64,000 bases of DNA. Origin: Rhododendron vialii (Eukaryota > Streptophyta > Magnoliopsida > Ericales > Ericaceae). Below are positions 1-11,639 of this stretch, in pieces. The stretch is from positions 29,675,001 through 29,739,000 of the forward strand of contig NC_080563.1 in assembly GCF_030253575.1 (NCBI RefSeq), given 5' to 3'. The notes below the pieces were generated by a model. The model was not told the origin of the DNA, ran no database searches, and worked only from the letters and a program-made list of their open reading frames with translations. Positions within the stretch are counted from its first letter, which is position 1, and each line of letters begins with the position of its first letter. A program made the position numbers and the translations under genes.

Positions 1-1
1 T

Positions 2-995
2 CCTCCTGGATTTTCTCTAGAAGAAATTGAAGCCATCCACAGAGAAAAACGTCAACGGGTGGAGGAATCCCAAGAAAGACCCCCACCATCCTCCTCATCT
101 CCTGCTCCTGCTTGGGCTCCCTCTTTCTCTCATGGGAACCGAGCTATCACTGCTCGGGACACTGTTGAGACTGATGGGACTGCACTTGCATTATCCCAGG
201 CCTTCTTATTGCCTGGAGATATGCAGAAAGAAGTTGCAATGTCTCCAGACAATCTCCTGAGTACTTTTATGTCCCATAATGCCAAGGTAAATTATTCCTT
301 TAAAAACCACATCGTGCCATATCGTCTGGTATTTATGTTTATCACAGCTGTTTTGACCATTCCAGGTGATGCAAAAGATGGTGGCCATGGCTCAAAAGCT
401 CAGTCAGTCTGAGCCCCAACGTGCCAAACTTGTTAGTGAGAACACCAAGCTACAACGTACCATTATCAGGCTTGAGAAAGAAAGAAACCAAGCCCTGGGG
501 GTAGCTGAAGGATTCAAGGGTCAACTGAAGGGGGCTGAGGACAGTCTGAATCAGACGCTGAAAGAACTTGAAGCTAGCCAGAATGAAGCCAAAGCTGCAT
601 TGGAAAAAGGATACAACGAAGGAATCAAAGTTGCTACTGAAAGCTACACAAGCCAGACTGGAATTCAGGACCAAGTTTGGGTGGCTTCCTGGATAGCCTG
701 CCTTACAAAAGCGGAGATTTCTGAATCATCCCCCCTTTGGACCAACATTGAATTACCAAGTGCTGCTGTTAGCTGTGAGGAAGATATTTCAGAGGAGAGA
801 GATGAAGAACAGGCAGTGAACATGTCTGAGCAACCTGTTTCTGAAGTGGAGCTTCATAATGATATGACCAACCCTGGCCAAAAGGAAGTCAGTGGTGGTC
901 AACTTGGAGATGAAAATACCACAGAAGACGTAATTGCACCAGTAGCTCCTTCAATTGCTCCTACAACTGTTCAAGATCTCACAGAAGGCGAATAA
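2..995 (+). CDS. antisense retrotransposon ORF, coiled-coil C-terminal part (5' end outside window)
   Basis: Two exons are visible: from the window edge to 286, and 366-995. A 79-bp GT-AG intron (287-365) joins them in phase 0. The frame is open to position 2, so the start lies upstream. Exon 1 encodes a charged segment and a Pro/Ser-rich linker. Exon 2 begins with about 90 residues of heptad-like, Glu/Lys/Leu-rich coiled coil and ends in an acidic tail. It is antisense to the Tat element, between pol and the missing 3' LTR, where Tat elements often carry an extra ORF, sometimes related to plant mobile domain proteins. The diagnostic N-terminal domain is outside the window, so that identity is inferred. 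The intron shows that it would be expressed from its own strand. Function unknown. Confidence 0.6.
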
Positions 996-1695
996 ATTCA
1001 ATCGTTTTTGTATTTGACAATCTGTTTTGCCATCTGTGGGTTTGTGATGTCAGAATTCTGTGGTGAAAACTCTTTTAGTATTTCGTACTTGTCTTTGATT
1101 TGTAAGTTTCCCGTACTTTTCATCGTTTGAAGTTTCACGTACTTATGCATATATTCGTATGCTCGTATGCTTTGAACTGTTTGTGCATATTCTCGTATGC
1201 TCTATGCATGTATTCGTATGCATCTCAAGGGTTTAAGTTTCTCGTACTTGAATATTTCGTGGCTAACATATACTCGTTAAAGTTTATGCATGTCTGTCCA
1301 AGTTTCTCGTACTTAAATTTCATACAAGTGTTTTCATACTCGTATTCGTTAAGTTTCACGTACTTAGAACATCACACAAGTGTGTACTTAAAAGTTTCAA
1401 AATCACAAAGTTTCAAATTTCAAAATCACACAAGTGTTTCATACGTTGTGTTGCACATACTTTAAATGTATACCCTGCTCCCCAATACGAATGAGGGAAA
1501 CTAATCTCATAGTTCGTATTTAGTACAACTACCAAGAACACAACAGTTATACTAAAAAAGTAACTTTATTCATAATCTGCAAAACTCAAGAGGGCGTTAT
1601 TCGTACCCCTTGCAACTAGAATAACAAAACTAGAACACAAGAGAGTTTTATTCGTAACTCTCACACAATCACGATATGCATAAAGAAAAGTTTAT
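996..1695. other. spacer between antisense ORF and pol
   Basis: No coding frame is convincing. From about 1100 to 1460 there are many imperfect copies of short words around TCGTATGC and TTTCTCGTACTT, a low-complexity dispersed repeat. From 1560 to 1690 the words TTATTCGTA and AACTCAAGAG/ACAAGAG recur. No LTR end matching the 7416-8267 LTR is present. Confidence 0.5.
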
Positions 1696-3384
1696 TCATA
1701 TAAAAAACTTTCTCAGATTATGGACATTCCAAGGTCTGGGGACTGGGTTCCCGTCCAAGTCTGCCAATCGATAAGCCCCAATGCCCGCGATTTCTGTAAC
1801 TCGATATGAGCCTTCCCAATTTGCCCCTAACTTTCCCTCATTAGCCACTTTAGTATTGCCGAGCACCTTCCATAGCACAAGGTCTCCAACACCAAACTCT
1901 CGTGGGTGTACATTCTTGTTGTAACTTTTGATGAGCTGCTCTTGGTATGAGGCCAAGTGCACCAGGGCCCGCTCTCGTCGTTCCTCGGCAAGGTCTAATT
2001 CAATCTCCAAGGCTCTATCATTTCTTCCACTTTCAACCAAAGTGGTCCTGTTGGTCGGCAAACCTATTTCCAATGGAATAACAGCCTCTGTTCCATATGC
2101 TAATGAATAGGGGGTCTCTCCCGTAGACCTCCTAGGCGTTGTTCGGTATGCCCAAAGTACCAATGGCAATTCATCAGGCCATTTCCCCTTTGCTTTATCC
2201 AACCTCTTCTTAATTCCATCAAGAATTGTTTTGTTAGAAGCTTCTGCCTGTCCATTACTTTGAGGGTAGGCCGGAGTTGAGTAGTAATTTCTTATCCCAT
2301 ACTGGGCACAGAAAGTTTTGAACTTCTTCTGAAACTGGGATCCATTGTCTGTAATCAATGAGTATGGGACCCTAAAACGAGTAATGATGCTCTTCCACAC
2401 GAACCTTTCTATCATAGGTTCAGTGATCTTGGCCAATGGTTCTGCCTCAATCCACTTAGTGAAATAGTCTGTTGCAACTAGCAGGAATTTTCGGTTCCCA
2501 GTTGCTTTGTGCAATGGACCCACTATGTCCATTCCCCATTGAGCAAATGGCCAAGGACTCGTCAAAGGCACCAGATCCTCGGCTGGTGTTCGAATCATTG
2601 GTGAAAACTTCTGACACTTCTCACAAATTTTAACGTACACCTTAGCGTCTTCTTGCATGTACGGCCACCAGTATCCTTGGGTGATTGCTCGGTGGGCGAT
2701 GGACCGGCCCCCAGCATGGCTTCCACAAGTTCCCTCATGAATTTCGTGGAGGAATTTTTGCACCATTTCAGGATGCACACAAAGCAAGTAAGGCCCTGTA
2801 AAAGATTTTCTATACAATTTTCCCTCTGGGGATAACCAGAATCGAGCAGATTTGGTCCTGATTTTATGAGCCTCCTTTTTGTCCAAAGGGAGTGTTTCAT
2901 CTCGTAAAAACTCCACTATTGGGTCCATCCAACTTGGTCCTTGGTTCACGTCCAAGACCATCTCCACGCTTCTCCCAATGCTCGGCTCAGTCAGATATTC
3001 CATGGCTATTTTTCTTTTAAACTCAGATGGTACAGCTGCGGCTAACCATGCCAATGAATCTGCACGAGCATTCTTTCCAGAACTTATCTGCTCAATATAC
3101 ACCCTTTCGAAGGCATCGAGCAGATCTCTGGTCACTTGTACATAGGCCGCCATCTTCTCGCTCCGGGTTTCATATTGCCCGGACAGTTGATGGACTACGA
3201 GTTCTGAATCAGAATACACCCTAATACGTTCAGCTTTTAGGGTTTTTGCACTTCTCAAACCAGCTAAGAGTGCCTCGTACTCTGCCACGTTATTTGATGC
3301 ACTGAACCCTAGCCGAACAGATAGTTCCAACATTGACCTTTCAGGGGTAAAAGCACAACTCCAGTTCCTGAACCGGTGTTGCAA
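1696..3384 (-). pseudogene. pol fragment: second RNase H and integrase (Tat gypsy)
   Basis: The first part is the rest of the extra RNase H domain, with [14 protein letters not shown] and NARADS carrying acidic active-site residues. Integrase follows: an HHCC zinc finger (H..H..C..C ending in CEKCQKF) and a D,D-35-E core with the Asp residues in GMDIVGP and ITDNGSQF and the Glu in [11 protein letters not shown]-terminal region containing NWEGSYRV precedes the stop at 1696-1698. This segment has no internal stop. It is out of frame with the upstream pol segment by a shift near 3340-3352, within the extra RNase H. Acts in cDNA integration in intact relatives; here part of a dead copy. Confidence 0.92.
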
Positions 3385-3986
3385 GCTGACCCATCAACAA
3401 ACAGCTTCCATTCCAGAGGATCTTGTTCGGCTGATTCCTGTTTCTTCGTTACAGGTGGCGTTGCTTCATGCTCCTTTCTCGTAGGAGGCAAAGGTGCTAC
3501 TGTGGGTGAGAATTCTGCCACAAAATCAGCCAGCACTTGACTTTTGATTGCTGTGCGCGACTGATAATCAATGTTGTATTGGCTTAACTCTACGGACCAA
3601 GTTGAGATCCTTCCCGAGAAGTCTGCCTTTCGTAGCAGTGATTTTAACAGGAACTCAGTGTAAACCACAACTTTATGACTCTGGAAATAATGTGGCAATT
3701 TTTTGGTTGCTGTCCTTAATGCCAGGACTAATTTCTCGAGGGGCAAATACCTTGTTTCGGCATCTAACAAAGTTTTGCTCACATAATAAACTGGGATTTG
3801 CTCGGATCCCTTATTTCTCAAAAGTACTGCACTCACAGCATGCTCAGAAACAGCTAAGTATAAAACTAGAGACTCACCTGGTTCTGGAGTCGAAAGAAGG
3901 GGAGGTGAGGCCAAATATCCCTTCAGATCCTGGAAGGCCTGTTCACATTCTGCTCCCCATTTGAACCCTTCCATTTTCTTTAACAG
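3309..3986 (-). pseudogene. pol fragment: RNase H and start of second RNase H
   Basis: This continues the reverse-transcriptase frame after the TAG stop at 3987-3989. It holds the thumb/connection region starting near GFKWG, the usual gypsy RNase H (QIPVYYVSKTL, LPLEKLVLAL, VVVYTEF) and, after a charged linker, the FVDGSA start of the extra RNase H. About 15 codons later the frame runs into a stop, and the continuation is in another frame (1696-3384). A one-base change in the CTTTTACCCC run on the minus strand (about 3343-3352) would explain this. The stop before it fits a CAG to TAG change, because relatives usually have Gln there. Confidence 0.88.
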
Positions 3987-3989
3987 CTA

Positions 3990-5636
3990 AAAGAAAGGTC
4001 TGCACTTGTCACTTGATCGGCTAATAAATCGATTAAGAGCTGTTGCCATCCCAGTCAACTGTTGGACTTCTTTCGTTGTCCGAGGACTCTGCAGATTCTG
4101 TAAGGCCTTTATTTGGTTGAGATTCGCCTCTATCCCCCTTAGAGTTACAAGATGGCCCAAAAACTTTCCAGAACCGACTCCAAACGCACACTTCGAGGCG
4201 TTGAGTTTCAACTTGTATTTCCTCAAAATCTCAAATGCCTCTCTCAAATCTGCAATATGGCCTTGCCCAGCTTTACTTTTCACCACCATGTCATCTATGT
4301 AAACCTCCATAGTTTTGCCGAGTAATTTTCTGAACATGATGGTTGCCAATCTCTGATATGTTGCCCCTGCATTCTTCAATCCAAAGGGCATGACATTGTA
4401 GCAGTACAACCCTCGTGGTGTAATAAAAGAAGTTTTCTCCTGATCTGGCCCAAACACGGCAATTTGATGATATCCTCGATATGCATCGAGAAAACTCATT
4501 CGCTCATATCCAGCAGTGGCATCTATGAGTTGGTTTATCCTTGGAAGTGGAAAGCTATCCTTTGGGCAGGCTTTGTTCAGGTCTGTGAAGTCTACGCAGA
4601 CTCGCCACTTTCCATTCTTTTTCTTTACTACAACAGTGTTGGATAACCATTCTGGGTAGTAGACTTCACGTATTGCTTTGGCCTCCAACAAACGATCGAC
4701 TTCCTCGATAACTGCATCCACATGCTGCACGGCTGTCCTCCGTTTTTTCTGAACGATTGGCTTATGCTCAGGATCAACGTTTAAATGGTGGCAAATTACG
4801 TCTGCACTTACCCCAGGCATTTCTTCTGGTGTCCAGGCAAATACGTCGACATAAGTCTTTAGGAAACTTATCAATTCAGCCTCTTCGTCTGCTGGCAATG
4901 ATTCCCCAATTAAAAAATACCTGTCAGGATCAATCTCGTTGATCTGTATTTTCTTTAAACCCTCAACTACCCTCTCGGCTGGGTCCCTTCCGATATCCTC
5001 GATGGTCGGCTGATCGGGGATTTCTACTGAATTGATATGGTGGGCATTTTGGATGCGTTTTACGATGGATACTAAACATTGTTGAGCTACCTTTTGGTTA
5101 CCTTTGATGTGCTCAATCCCATTAGACCCTGGGAACTTTACCATCTGATGGAAAGTTGAAGAGACTGCCCTCATCTTGTGTAACCATGTTCTCCCTATAA
5201 TCACGTTATAGGAAGACGGTACATCCACCACTAGGAAGTCGGTTCGTAGCACCACTGTCCCAGCCCGAACAGGCAGAGTTACCTTGCCTAACGGCCAAAC
5301 TGCTCCTGCTCCAAATCCGACCAAAGGACTTACTGATTGTACCAAATCTTCTTGAGTGAGCCCCAGTTTCTTGAATGCATCGTAGTATAGCACTTCGGTG
5401 CAACTCCCTGAATCCACCAGGATTCTTTCCATATCATATTCCCCAACTCGTAGGGTTATGACCAAAGCATCATTGTGAGGTACCTGGACTCCTCCCATAT
5501 CTTCATCCGTAAAAACTATGCCCTCGTTGCCTGCCCCTTCGTTACGCCCTCTTTTCTTCCCCAACTGCATCACATGTTGGTCATGTTTCACTTGTCTCTG
5601 AAGCAATCTCACCTCATTTCTCGTATAAGGTTCGGC
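3990..5636 (-). pseudogene. pol fragment: aspartic protease and reverse transcriptase
   Basis: The frame is open from just after the gag stop (5637-5639) to the TAG at 3987-3989. About 65 residues in is the retropepsin motif [11 protein letters not shown], with its catalytic Asp. The reverse transcriptase follows, with [17 protein letters not shown], the palm-fold segment [13 protein letters not shown], and the active site YIDDMVVKS. Gag and pol share one frame, as in Tat relatives, which usually have a single gag-pol ORF, so the stop that separates them looks like a later nonsense change (GGA to TGA in an expected Gly pair). Confidence 0.92.
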
Positions 5637-7367
5637 TCATCCATGTATCATATGGATTACCCCTTTTGAATTTTGTTCGTAATCCAACTCCATTGCTTTG
5701 TCTTTATCCTTAGGATCTTCTTGGATAAATTCTTTGAGATAACCTCGCGAAACCAAATCATCAAGATGCTGTTTAAACATCTCACAGTCCTCAGTCATAT
5801 GGCCCCAATCCTTATGGTAACTGCAGTGCTGATTCGTAGCACGTTTTGCATCTTTATTCCCACCAAGAGTTGGGGGCCATTTGAAATAAGGATGATTCTT
5901 TATTCGATAAAGAATCCTGTAGATGGGCTCTTTCCAAACCGTGTTTATTGAAAAGAAAGACTTGGGATCCGGGGCTTGTTTATCCTTGTACTGCTCTTTC
6001 TTCGCCTGTCCATAATATTTTCTTTCACGATAAGTTTTGGGCTCTGGCTTGTCTGCTTTCTTTATAGGCCCCTTTACTTGCTCGGCGGCCAGCTTACCAT
6101 CCTCCCGTAGAATGTCATCCTCGTTCCTGGCGTGCTGCTCAATTCTCTCCATCAGTTTTGCCAATGTCTGCACGGGACTCATGTTTAGGGACTTACGCAG
6201 TTCCCCCCGAACAGGTAAGCCTGTTTTGAACGTGGCTATTGCGTATTCTTCGCTACAACCTTCAATCTCGTTGAAGGTTTCCCAGTACTTCTTTGCATAT
6301 GTCCTGATCGGCTCGTCCTCTCCTTGCTTCATAAAAGAAAGACTCTCAAAGGTTTTGGGAGCTTTCTTGCTCGTCAAAAATCGTGCAGTGAATTCCTCGG
6401 CCAACTGCACCCATGTTCGGATGGAGCGTGAGCCCAATCTGTGAAACCAAGACAAAGCAACCTTCCCTAAACTCGACGGGAACATCTTGCACATGATTGC
6501 ATCATCTCCTTCATGCATAAACATTGCCTGCTGGTATTGCTGTATATGGGCCACGGGATCAGCATCTGTCTCGTAGAGGATGAACGTTCCGTGTTTTACC
6601 CTGGTCGGCAATCTAGCCTCCTGTAACTTTTTTGCAAAAGGGGAGGATGCTATATTCTGAAGTGCTTTCTGTGCTGCTTCCCGTGCAGTCATGGTTTCAT
6701 CCTCTGGTCCTTTCTTGGATCTAGTTCTTTCCCAGTCGGAATCAGGTCTCTCGTACCTGTCCCTATGCTGTTTCCTACTCCCTTCCTCCTCTGGGGTAGA
6801 GCTTCGACCTCTGCTTCTCCTCTTTCTCGGAGAAACCCTCCTTCGCTCAGGTGTTCGGGTCTTGTTCTTTCCCTTTCGTGGGGAAGCTTTATGTCGCCTC
6901 GGGGTCAGACTTCTGCTTCTGCTCCTTCTTTCTCGTGAAGGAGCCTTTTTGTATTGTACCAAAGCATATTCACTGCCTCTTGAATTTCTTCGAGATAGTT
7001 CGGAATCCTCCGGATGTTCCCTAATCCTCTCTAGTTCTCTGATCTCATATTCTCATTTTTTGATCAAACGAGCATACTCCTCGATCTCTTGCCTCTTTTT
7101 GTTAAGAATGTCTTCGCTACGATACACACTCCTGGAGTGTGCAATCGATTCGTCCCCTCGATGGGATTTAGTCCTTCTCGTGGATTTCGATGCCGTCTCT
7201 CCATCTCTATTTTTGGAGTTGCCGTGGATGGCAAGGGGGCGGCCCTTACTCGTGGTCCTCTTGTGTCCTCCCTCGGGCTTTCTCGGAGCCCCGGGTGGAG
7301 ATTTATCCCCTCCTCCAACTAACACATCTTTTGGGTCGTGTGGTGTTGCTGGATCTACTTCCACCAT
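5637..7367 (-). pseudogene. gag (Tat-type gypsy) with premature stop
   Basis: The frame starts at ATG 7365-7367, in a good context about 30 bases after the primer-binding site. It has a basic Arg/Ser-rich N-terminus, a TGA at 7053-7055, then stays open from 7052 to the stop at 5637-5639. The retrotransposon gag domain is recognisable from the stretch around DADPVAHIQQYQ, LSWFHRLGSRSI and QLAEEFTARF. A single zinc-knuckle-like CSYHKDWGHMTEDC (C-X2-H-X4-H-X4-C spacing) lies near the C-terminus. Gag forms the cytoplasmic particle in active relatives. The internal TGA separates the first 104 codons, so the full-length protein cannot be made without readthrough. Confidence 0.88.
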
Positions 7368-7395
7368 GGTTGTATTTCAAAGGGAACTCTTTCGT

Positions 7396-7413
7396 TTCCC
7401 ACAGACGGCGCCA
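7396..7413 (-). other. primer-binding site of the Tat element
   Basis: On the minus strand, two bases after the LTR end, TGGCGCCGTCTGTGGGAA begins. The first nine bases complement a tRNA ending in GGCGCCA (tRNA-Asp in plants); the later part matches less well. The same word recurs in Tat elements in general. Confidence 0.75.
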
Positions 7414-7415
7414 AT

Positions 7416-8267
7416 TGTAGGTGGACAAATTCAAGTAGTGCTCTGAACAGCACTGGAATGCAACGGCTTCACGTGCCTCTTGACCGGAACCCTAGTTTGT
7501 CAACGAAACCCTTATCCTGCAAAACAAACAAGCAGTGAGTGCACCTTTGCCTCTCGTGGCAAAGGCCCTCCGATGCCTTTGTTAGTATTTCGTACTAAAG
7601 AAAACCCTAATTATCAGTAGGTGAATATCGAATAATGCAATGTATTGCGTACCTTTTACCTCTAGGTTTACCTCTTATTTATAGATTTATGGATGCTTGC
7701 TGCCCAAGTATCCATATTGCCCTAGGTTTCCTATCTTGTATAGGAAAACTAGGATCTCTTGGATTCTCGTTCCCTTATCAGTTTATTTCCTTAATCCTTG
7801 TAGGACTCTTTCCATAACAAGCCGAACATCCCATACTCGTTGGGTATCTTTCTTAGATCCTATATTCTTGGGATCTCATCCCTTAACAGAATACCAGTGA
7901 TTCTGGACCCTTCTAGAATGTTCCCTCTAATAGGACTTCTCTCTTTGTTCGGCCATCTCATGGCCGAACAGACGGCCTGGACCAGTTACTTCACATGTAA
8001 CTGGTCCTAAGGAAGCAATTTGGACCATTTCCTTTCTAAGGAGCTCTCCTCCTGTTCGGCTCTTTCTTGCCGAACAAGTTTCTTGAACAGTGGCATCTCA
8101 TGTCATTTTTCTTGTATTTGGTCCAATAACGTCTCGTGTTATTGCACCGAGAATCGTACAACCTCTCTGGACCATTGACTTCTCATGTCACTGGTCCATA
8201 GCGCGTTGACCTTTTCTTTGACTGTGCTCGGGCTCGTTTTGTACCTGTTCGGAAATACCTCCCTACA
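7416..8267 (-). repeat. 5' LTR of the Tat element
   Basis: An 852-bp sequence with matching ends TGTAGG...CCTACA. It abuts the primer-binding site on the left and non-element DNA on the right. The interior holds several copies of CTGTTCGGC/GCCGAACA words and of a palindromic-looking TTACTTCACATGTAACTGGTCC type block. The partner LTR lies outside the window, so LTR divergence cannot be judged. Confidence 0.85.
7676..7683 (-). promoter_or_regulatory. probable TATA box of the LTR promoter
   Basis: The minus strand reads TATAAATA here, in the expected middle of the LTR. A start would be expected about 30 bases downstream, near 7645-7650. Supported by sequence and position only. Confidence 0.5.
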
Positions 8268-8600
8268 CCATATAGTCCGCCGGAGTGGGAGATTTGGGTA
8301 AGTGGATGAAGTCTGCTTCGGTTTCATTACCAGTTTTTCTCTTCTTCTTTTTTCTAGTTCTCTGTGTGGGATTTCTCCCCGTTTGTGGGGTTTCTATCAC
8401 CTTTGTGTGGGTGTTTCTGGTTTTTTTTTTGCAGTGCTCTGTCTACTTGGAGCAGTGGGTTTAGGTGGAGTAGGGTGTCTTTGGATTGAGAGTCCTCTCC
8501 TATTTGGTTTCTTGATCTCTTGTTTAGGGATGAAGTTTCCTTCTGATGTTCTGGTTCTTAGATCTATAATATCATCTGTTATCGTTTTGGCAAAAAAAAA
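8268..8600 (+). repeat. possible LINE 3'-end fragment with A tail
   Basis: T/G-rich sequence with no coding frame of note, ending in CGTTTTGGC followed by a 12-base A run near 8591. The layout resembles 3' ends of plant LINEs, and a similar T/G-rich block is at 27087-27370. No target duplication was found. Confidence 0.3.
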
Positions 8601-8787
8601 AAAGAAGGTCAATTTCTAATATCGCCTTTGAGGAAAATTGAAATAGAAGTTATCCTCAGAAAATAGATTTTGACACAACAATTTAGAATAATGAGGAGAT
8701 TATTCTGGTCAAAGGGTCGGGTCTTCTCTGGTGGCGTTTTCGTCGGTGTGCTCGTGATCTGTTAAATCTTTGTAATCTTTTTTAATA

Positions 8788-9141
8788 GGGCAGTTTCAGA
8801 GACACCTATATATAAAAACATCTTAAAAAACACCCCAAATCTCAATCTCATAGTTCCTGATTAAATTTTTATGATCCGAACTGTTCAATGTGTGTAGAAT
8901 GTGATTTTAGGAGTGCTTGGCGGAAATTACCAAAAAATATGACCAGAAAGTACTTTTTTTGAGCATTTTTTATGTAAACCGTTCAATAAAAAAACTGTTT
9001 GGAATTGTTCAGATGAAGCCTTTTTCGATTATTTTTTTTACCGATTTATCATGGACGTTCTGATCACATTGAGCGGCTTGGATCATTAAAATTTGATCGG
9101 AAATTATGAGATATTTTTTTAAATGTTCCCGAAACCGCCCC
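8788..9141. repeat. foldback MITE, family 1, copy 1
   Basis: A 354-bp inverted repeat. The left end GGGCAGTTTC pairs with the right end GAAACCGCCC, and the arms stay related for over 100 bases each, around the core GATCCGAAC-GTTCAATGTG. The core recurs in the elements at 24905-25230 and 59720-60084. Confidence 0.65.
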
Positions 9142-11639
9142 GCTTTTTTAAAGGTTCATAAAAAAATTTGCTAATAAAAAAAAGGGCCGGGTCTTACAAG
9201 ATGAACTCTTGAGACCAAGAGGCCATGTGGTAGACTTTAAAATTGTAAACTAGATGATCCAGTCCGACGGGTAAGTAGGAAGATTACAGGCCCAATGGTT
9301 AGTTTGGTTGGTTGATGAATTTTTTTGGGTAAGTATTGGTAAATTTGCTCCTATACAATTTATCAAGGTTTCAATTTTTGGAATCACGCAAGAAAGAAAT
9401 TTTTTATAGTATGAATTTTCTAGTTTCGGCATTGATGACTTACCTTTGACCGAATTAAAAAGGGAATTAGTTGAGTTATATGATTGTTGGTAAACCGGCC
9501 TGAACAACCGGGGCAGAAATTAAAAGGAAAATAACAATCTTCTCAATTGTACATGGAACTAGTATTAATGCCACGTCAGGATTTGGGTCAAGTCAACCCC
9601 TGTTCCCTCCGAGAAAAAGACCACTCAGCATTTGGTTCGCATTGTTCATTTGTTTATTACTTATTGCTTAAAAAACTAACGAAAATTACTGGAGTACAGC
9701 AATAACTGCTTTTTGAACGAGTCTAATATTGCTTATTACTACTTTTTAAAATATTTTTCCCTTTGGTGAGTTATTATTTTATACTCCGTATTATTATATA
9801 CTAGAAAAAGAACAAGTCCTTAAGGAGGAAAAACTGGGACATACTTCGGGAATACTGAAAATCCACCAAAATGTTCGAAAGTTATTGATTCGTTTCGACG
9901 GGAGAAATATAAAAAGTAAAATTTTGTTCGATTTTTTTTAATATAAAGACAAAAAAAATTCAAAATAGAACGACCTTCAGATTATATTTTTCTTTATTTA
10001 AAAAATATTTTGAACACAATTTTTTACTTTTTAAATTTCTCTCATCGAGAAGAATCAATAGTTCATACAACTTTAACAAAAAACTGACAAATGTGAAAAA
10101 AAATTGAATGAAAACTAAAAAATAATCCTCCCTAGTCATTTAGCCAAAACAAAACCGCATTATGGCTTATTTTTAAGCAACAAATAAAGCAAAAACAAAA
10201 CGGGCCTATGTATTTTCCTTCAATTTGTGAAAAAGAAATCAACAAACGAAATACTCCACCTAAAGGTAGCAATCCCAACTCAAATTTTCTAACCCGCCCA
10301 AATCTGTCGACTTATAACCTAACCCAACCCGCCCATATTATATGAGTTGAAGCTATATCAACCCATATTTATATGAGTTCAGGTGAGTTAAAAAATGAAT
10401 TCAATATGAACTACTAGCTAGAATTAAAAGACCAAAATTTGCTTGTTTAGCTTCTGTCGTCCAACTCCTTCGGCTTTCTACCTCACTGTGTCTTGTTATT
10501 CTTTTTACATTTCCTGCTACTCGTATACCTTTTTTCTTTTCTTCTACTCCTACTTTTTATGTTTCTTAGGGATCCTAGATTTGTCGATCGAGGAAACGCA
10601 AAAGAAAAGGGAAGTTCAAAGTTTTATTTAATTTTTTAGCTTCTGCATGTCATCTAACTCCTTTCTACCTCACTGTGACATTTTTATTTTATTTTTGCAT
10701 TTGTCATTTTTGTGTGAAACTTCTATCACCTATTGATTCAACTCAACCAGAGGAACCGAAAAAATGTAATTTTTTTTTTATCAAAACTCATAATTTTTTG
10801 AAAAAGACAAAAAATAAGTAAAAAGTTGTGTTTTAGTTTTTCTCTTTTTCAAAAAAAATTATGAGTTTTGATCAATTTTTTTTTTATCTTTTCAGTTTCT
10901 CTCATCAAGATAAATCAATAAGTCACAAAATTAACAAATGCGAAAAAAAATTTAAATGAAGACAAAAAAAAGGGTCACTTTACTACTTTTTAATCAAAAC
11001 CCCCCCTCAATCAAAATTAAAAATTTGAGCTTCGAATAATCTCATTTTTGTGGTCAAATAAGTTAAAAAATTTAAGAAAGTGATTATTGGTAATTGATAC
11101 TAAATATGCCATTCATCAATTTTTTAATTGTGACCGTTCAAAAGCATTTTGGACAGTCGGCTATGATTGGTTAATGCTGTAAATAACACATCCTCCATAA
11201 ATAAGTATATCTATAGAGAGAGAGAGAGATTATGAGTGTTAGCTAGCAACAGGAGCTAGCGATACATAAATTTTATATTGTAAAATGCATTCTAACCTAG
11301 CTAGTGCTCCTAAAATCTGTGTGTCGGCATGCATTCTTCATTTTAAACTCATAACAACACGGGAGATTCCTCGGAGCATGATCACTTAAACAACTTCTAT
11401 ATACTAATACTATTATTTAGACACAATTAACTTTTTATATTCGAAGCAATTAATTACCGATCGAAAACTAAACTAAACTAAAGAAATGCACCAGCACTGT
11501 TTTTAACTTTGCTTAATTTCCATCTATAAATCTACCTCAATTCCAAGAAAGTCAACACCCGGCCACACCCTCGATCTCCATCAAATATTCAACATCTCAT
11601 TCCACAACTTGTAAATCTGATATATCGAGAGTCTTAAAC
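9142..11639. other. intergenic region upstream of the transporter gene, with two foldback repeats
   Basis: No gene is supported. Two related inverted-repeat units are present. The first, 9826-10134, has arms around GTTATTGATTCG / GAATCAATAGTTC. The second holds a near-perfect hairpin at 10780-10872 (arms ATCAAAACTCATAATTTTTT), followed by a right arm like that of the first. 10280-10390 holds AACCCGCCC words. Bases 11212-11226 are a short (GA)n. The 300 bases before the ATG at 11640 should hold the transporter promoter; no box is clear enough to call. Confidence 0.5.

Larger units (their letters stand above)
1..8267 (-). mobile_element. Ty3/gypsy LTR retrotransposon, Tat lineage, decayed, 3' LTR outside window
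   Basis: Read on the minus strand the order is 5' LTR (8267 to 7416), primer-binding site, gag, protease, reverse transcriptase, RNase H, a second RNase H, integrase, spacer, then an antisense ORF. The 3' LTR should lie left of position 1. Tat membership rests on the second RNase H after the usual one, the antisense ORF downstream of pol, and the post-LTR sequence TGGCGCCGTCTGTGGG, all known Tat traits. Coding capacity is broken by in-frame stops at 7053-7055, 5637-5639 and 3987-3989 and by a frameshift near 3340-3352, so the copy cannot make a full polyprotein. The target duplication cannot be checked; the five bases right of the element are CCATA. Confidence 0.9.

Noticed and set aside
6691..7446. 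251-codon plus-strand frame across the gag start
   Set aside because: Shadow of the Arg/Ser-rich gag N-terminus on the opposite strand.
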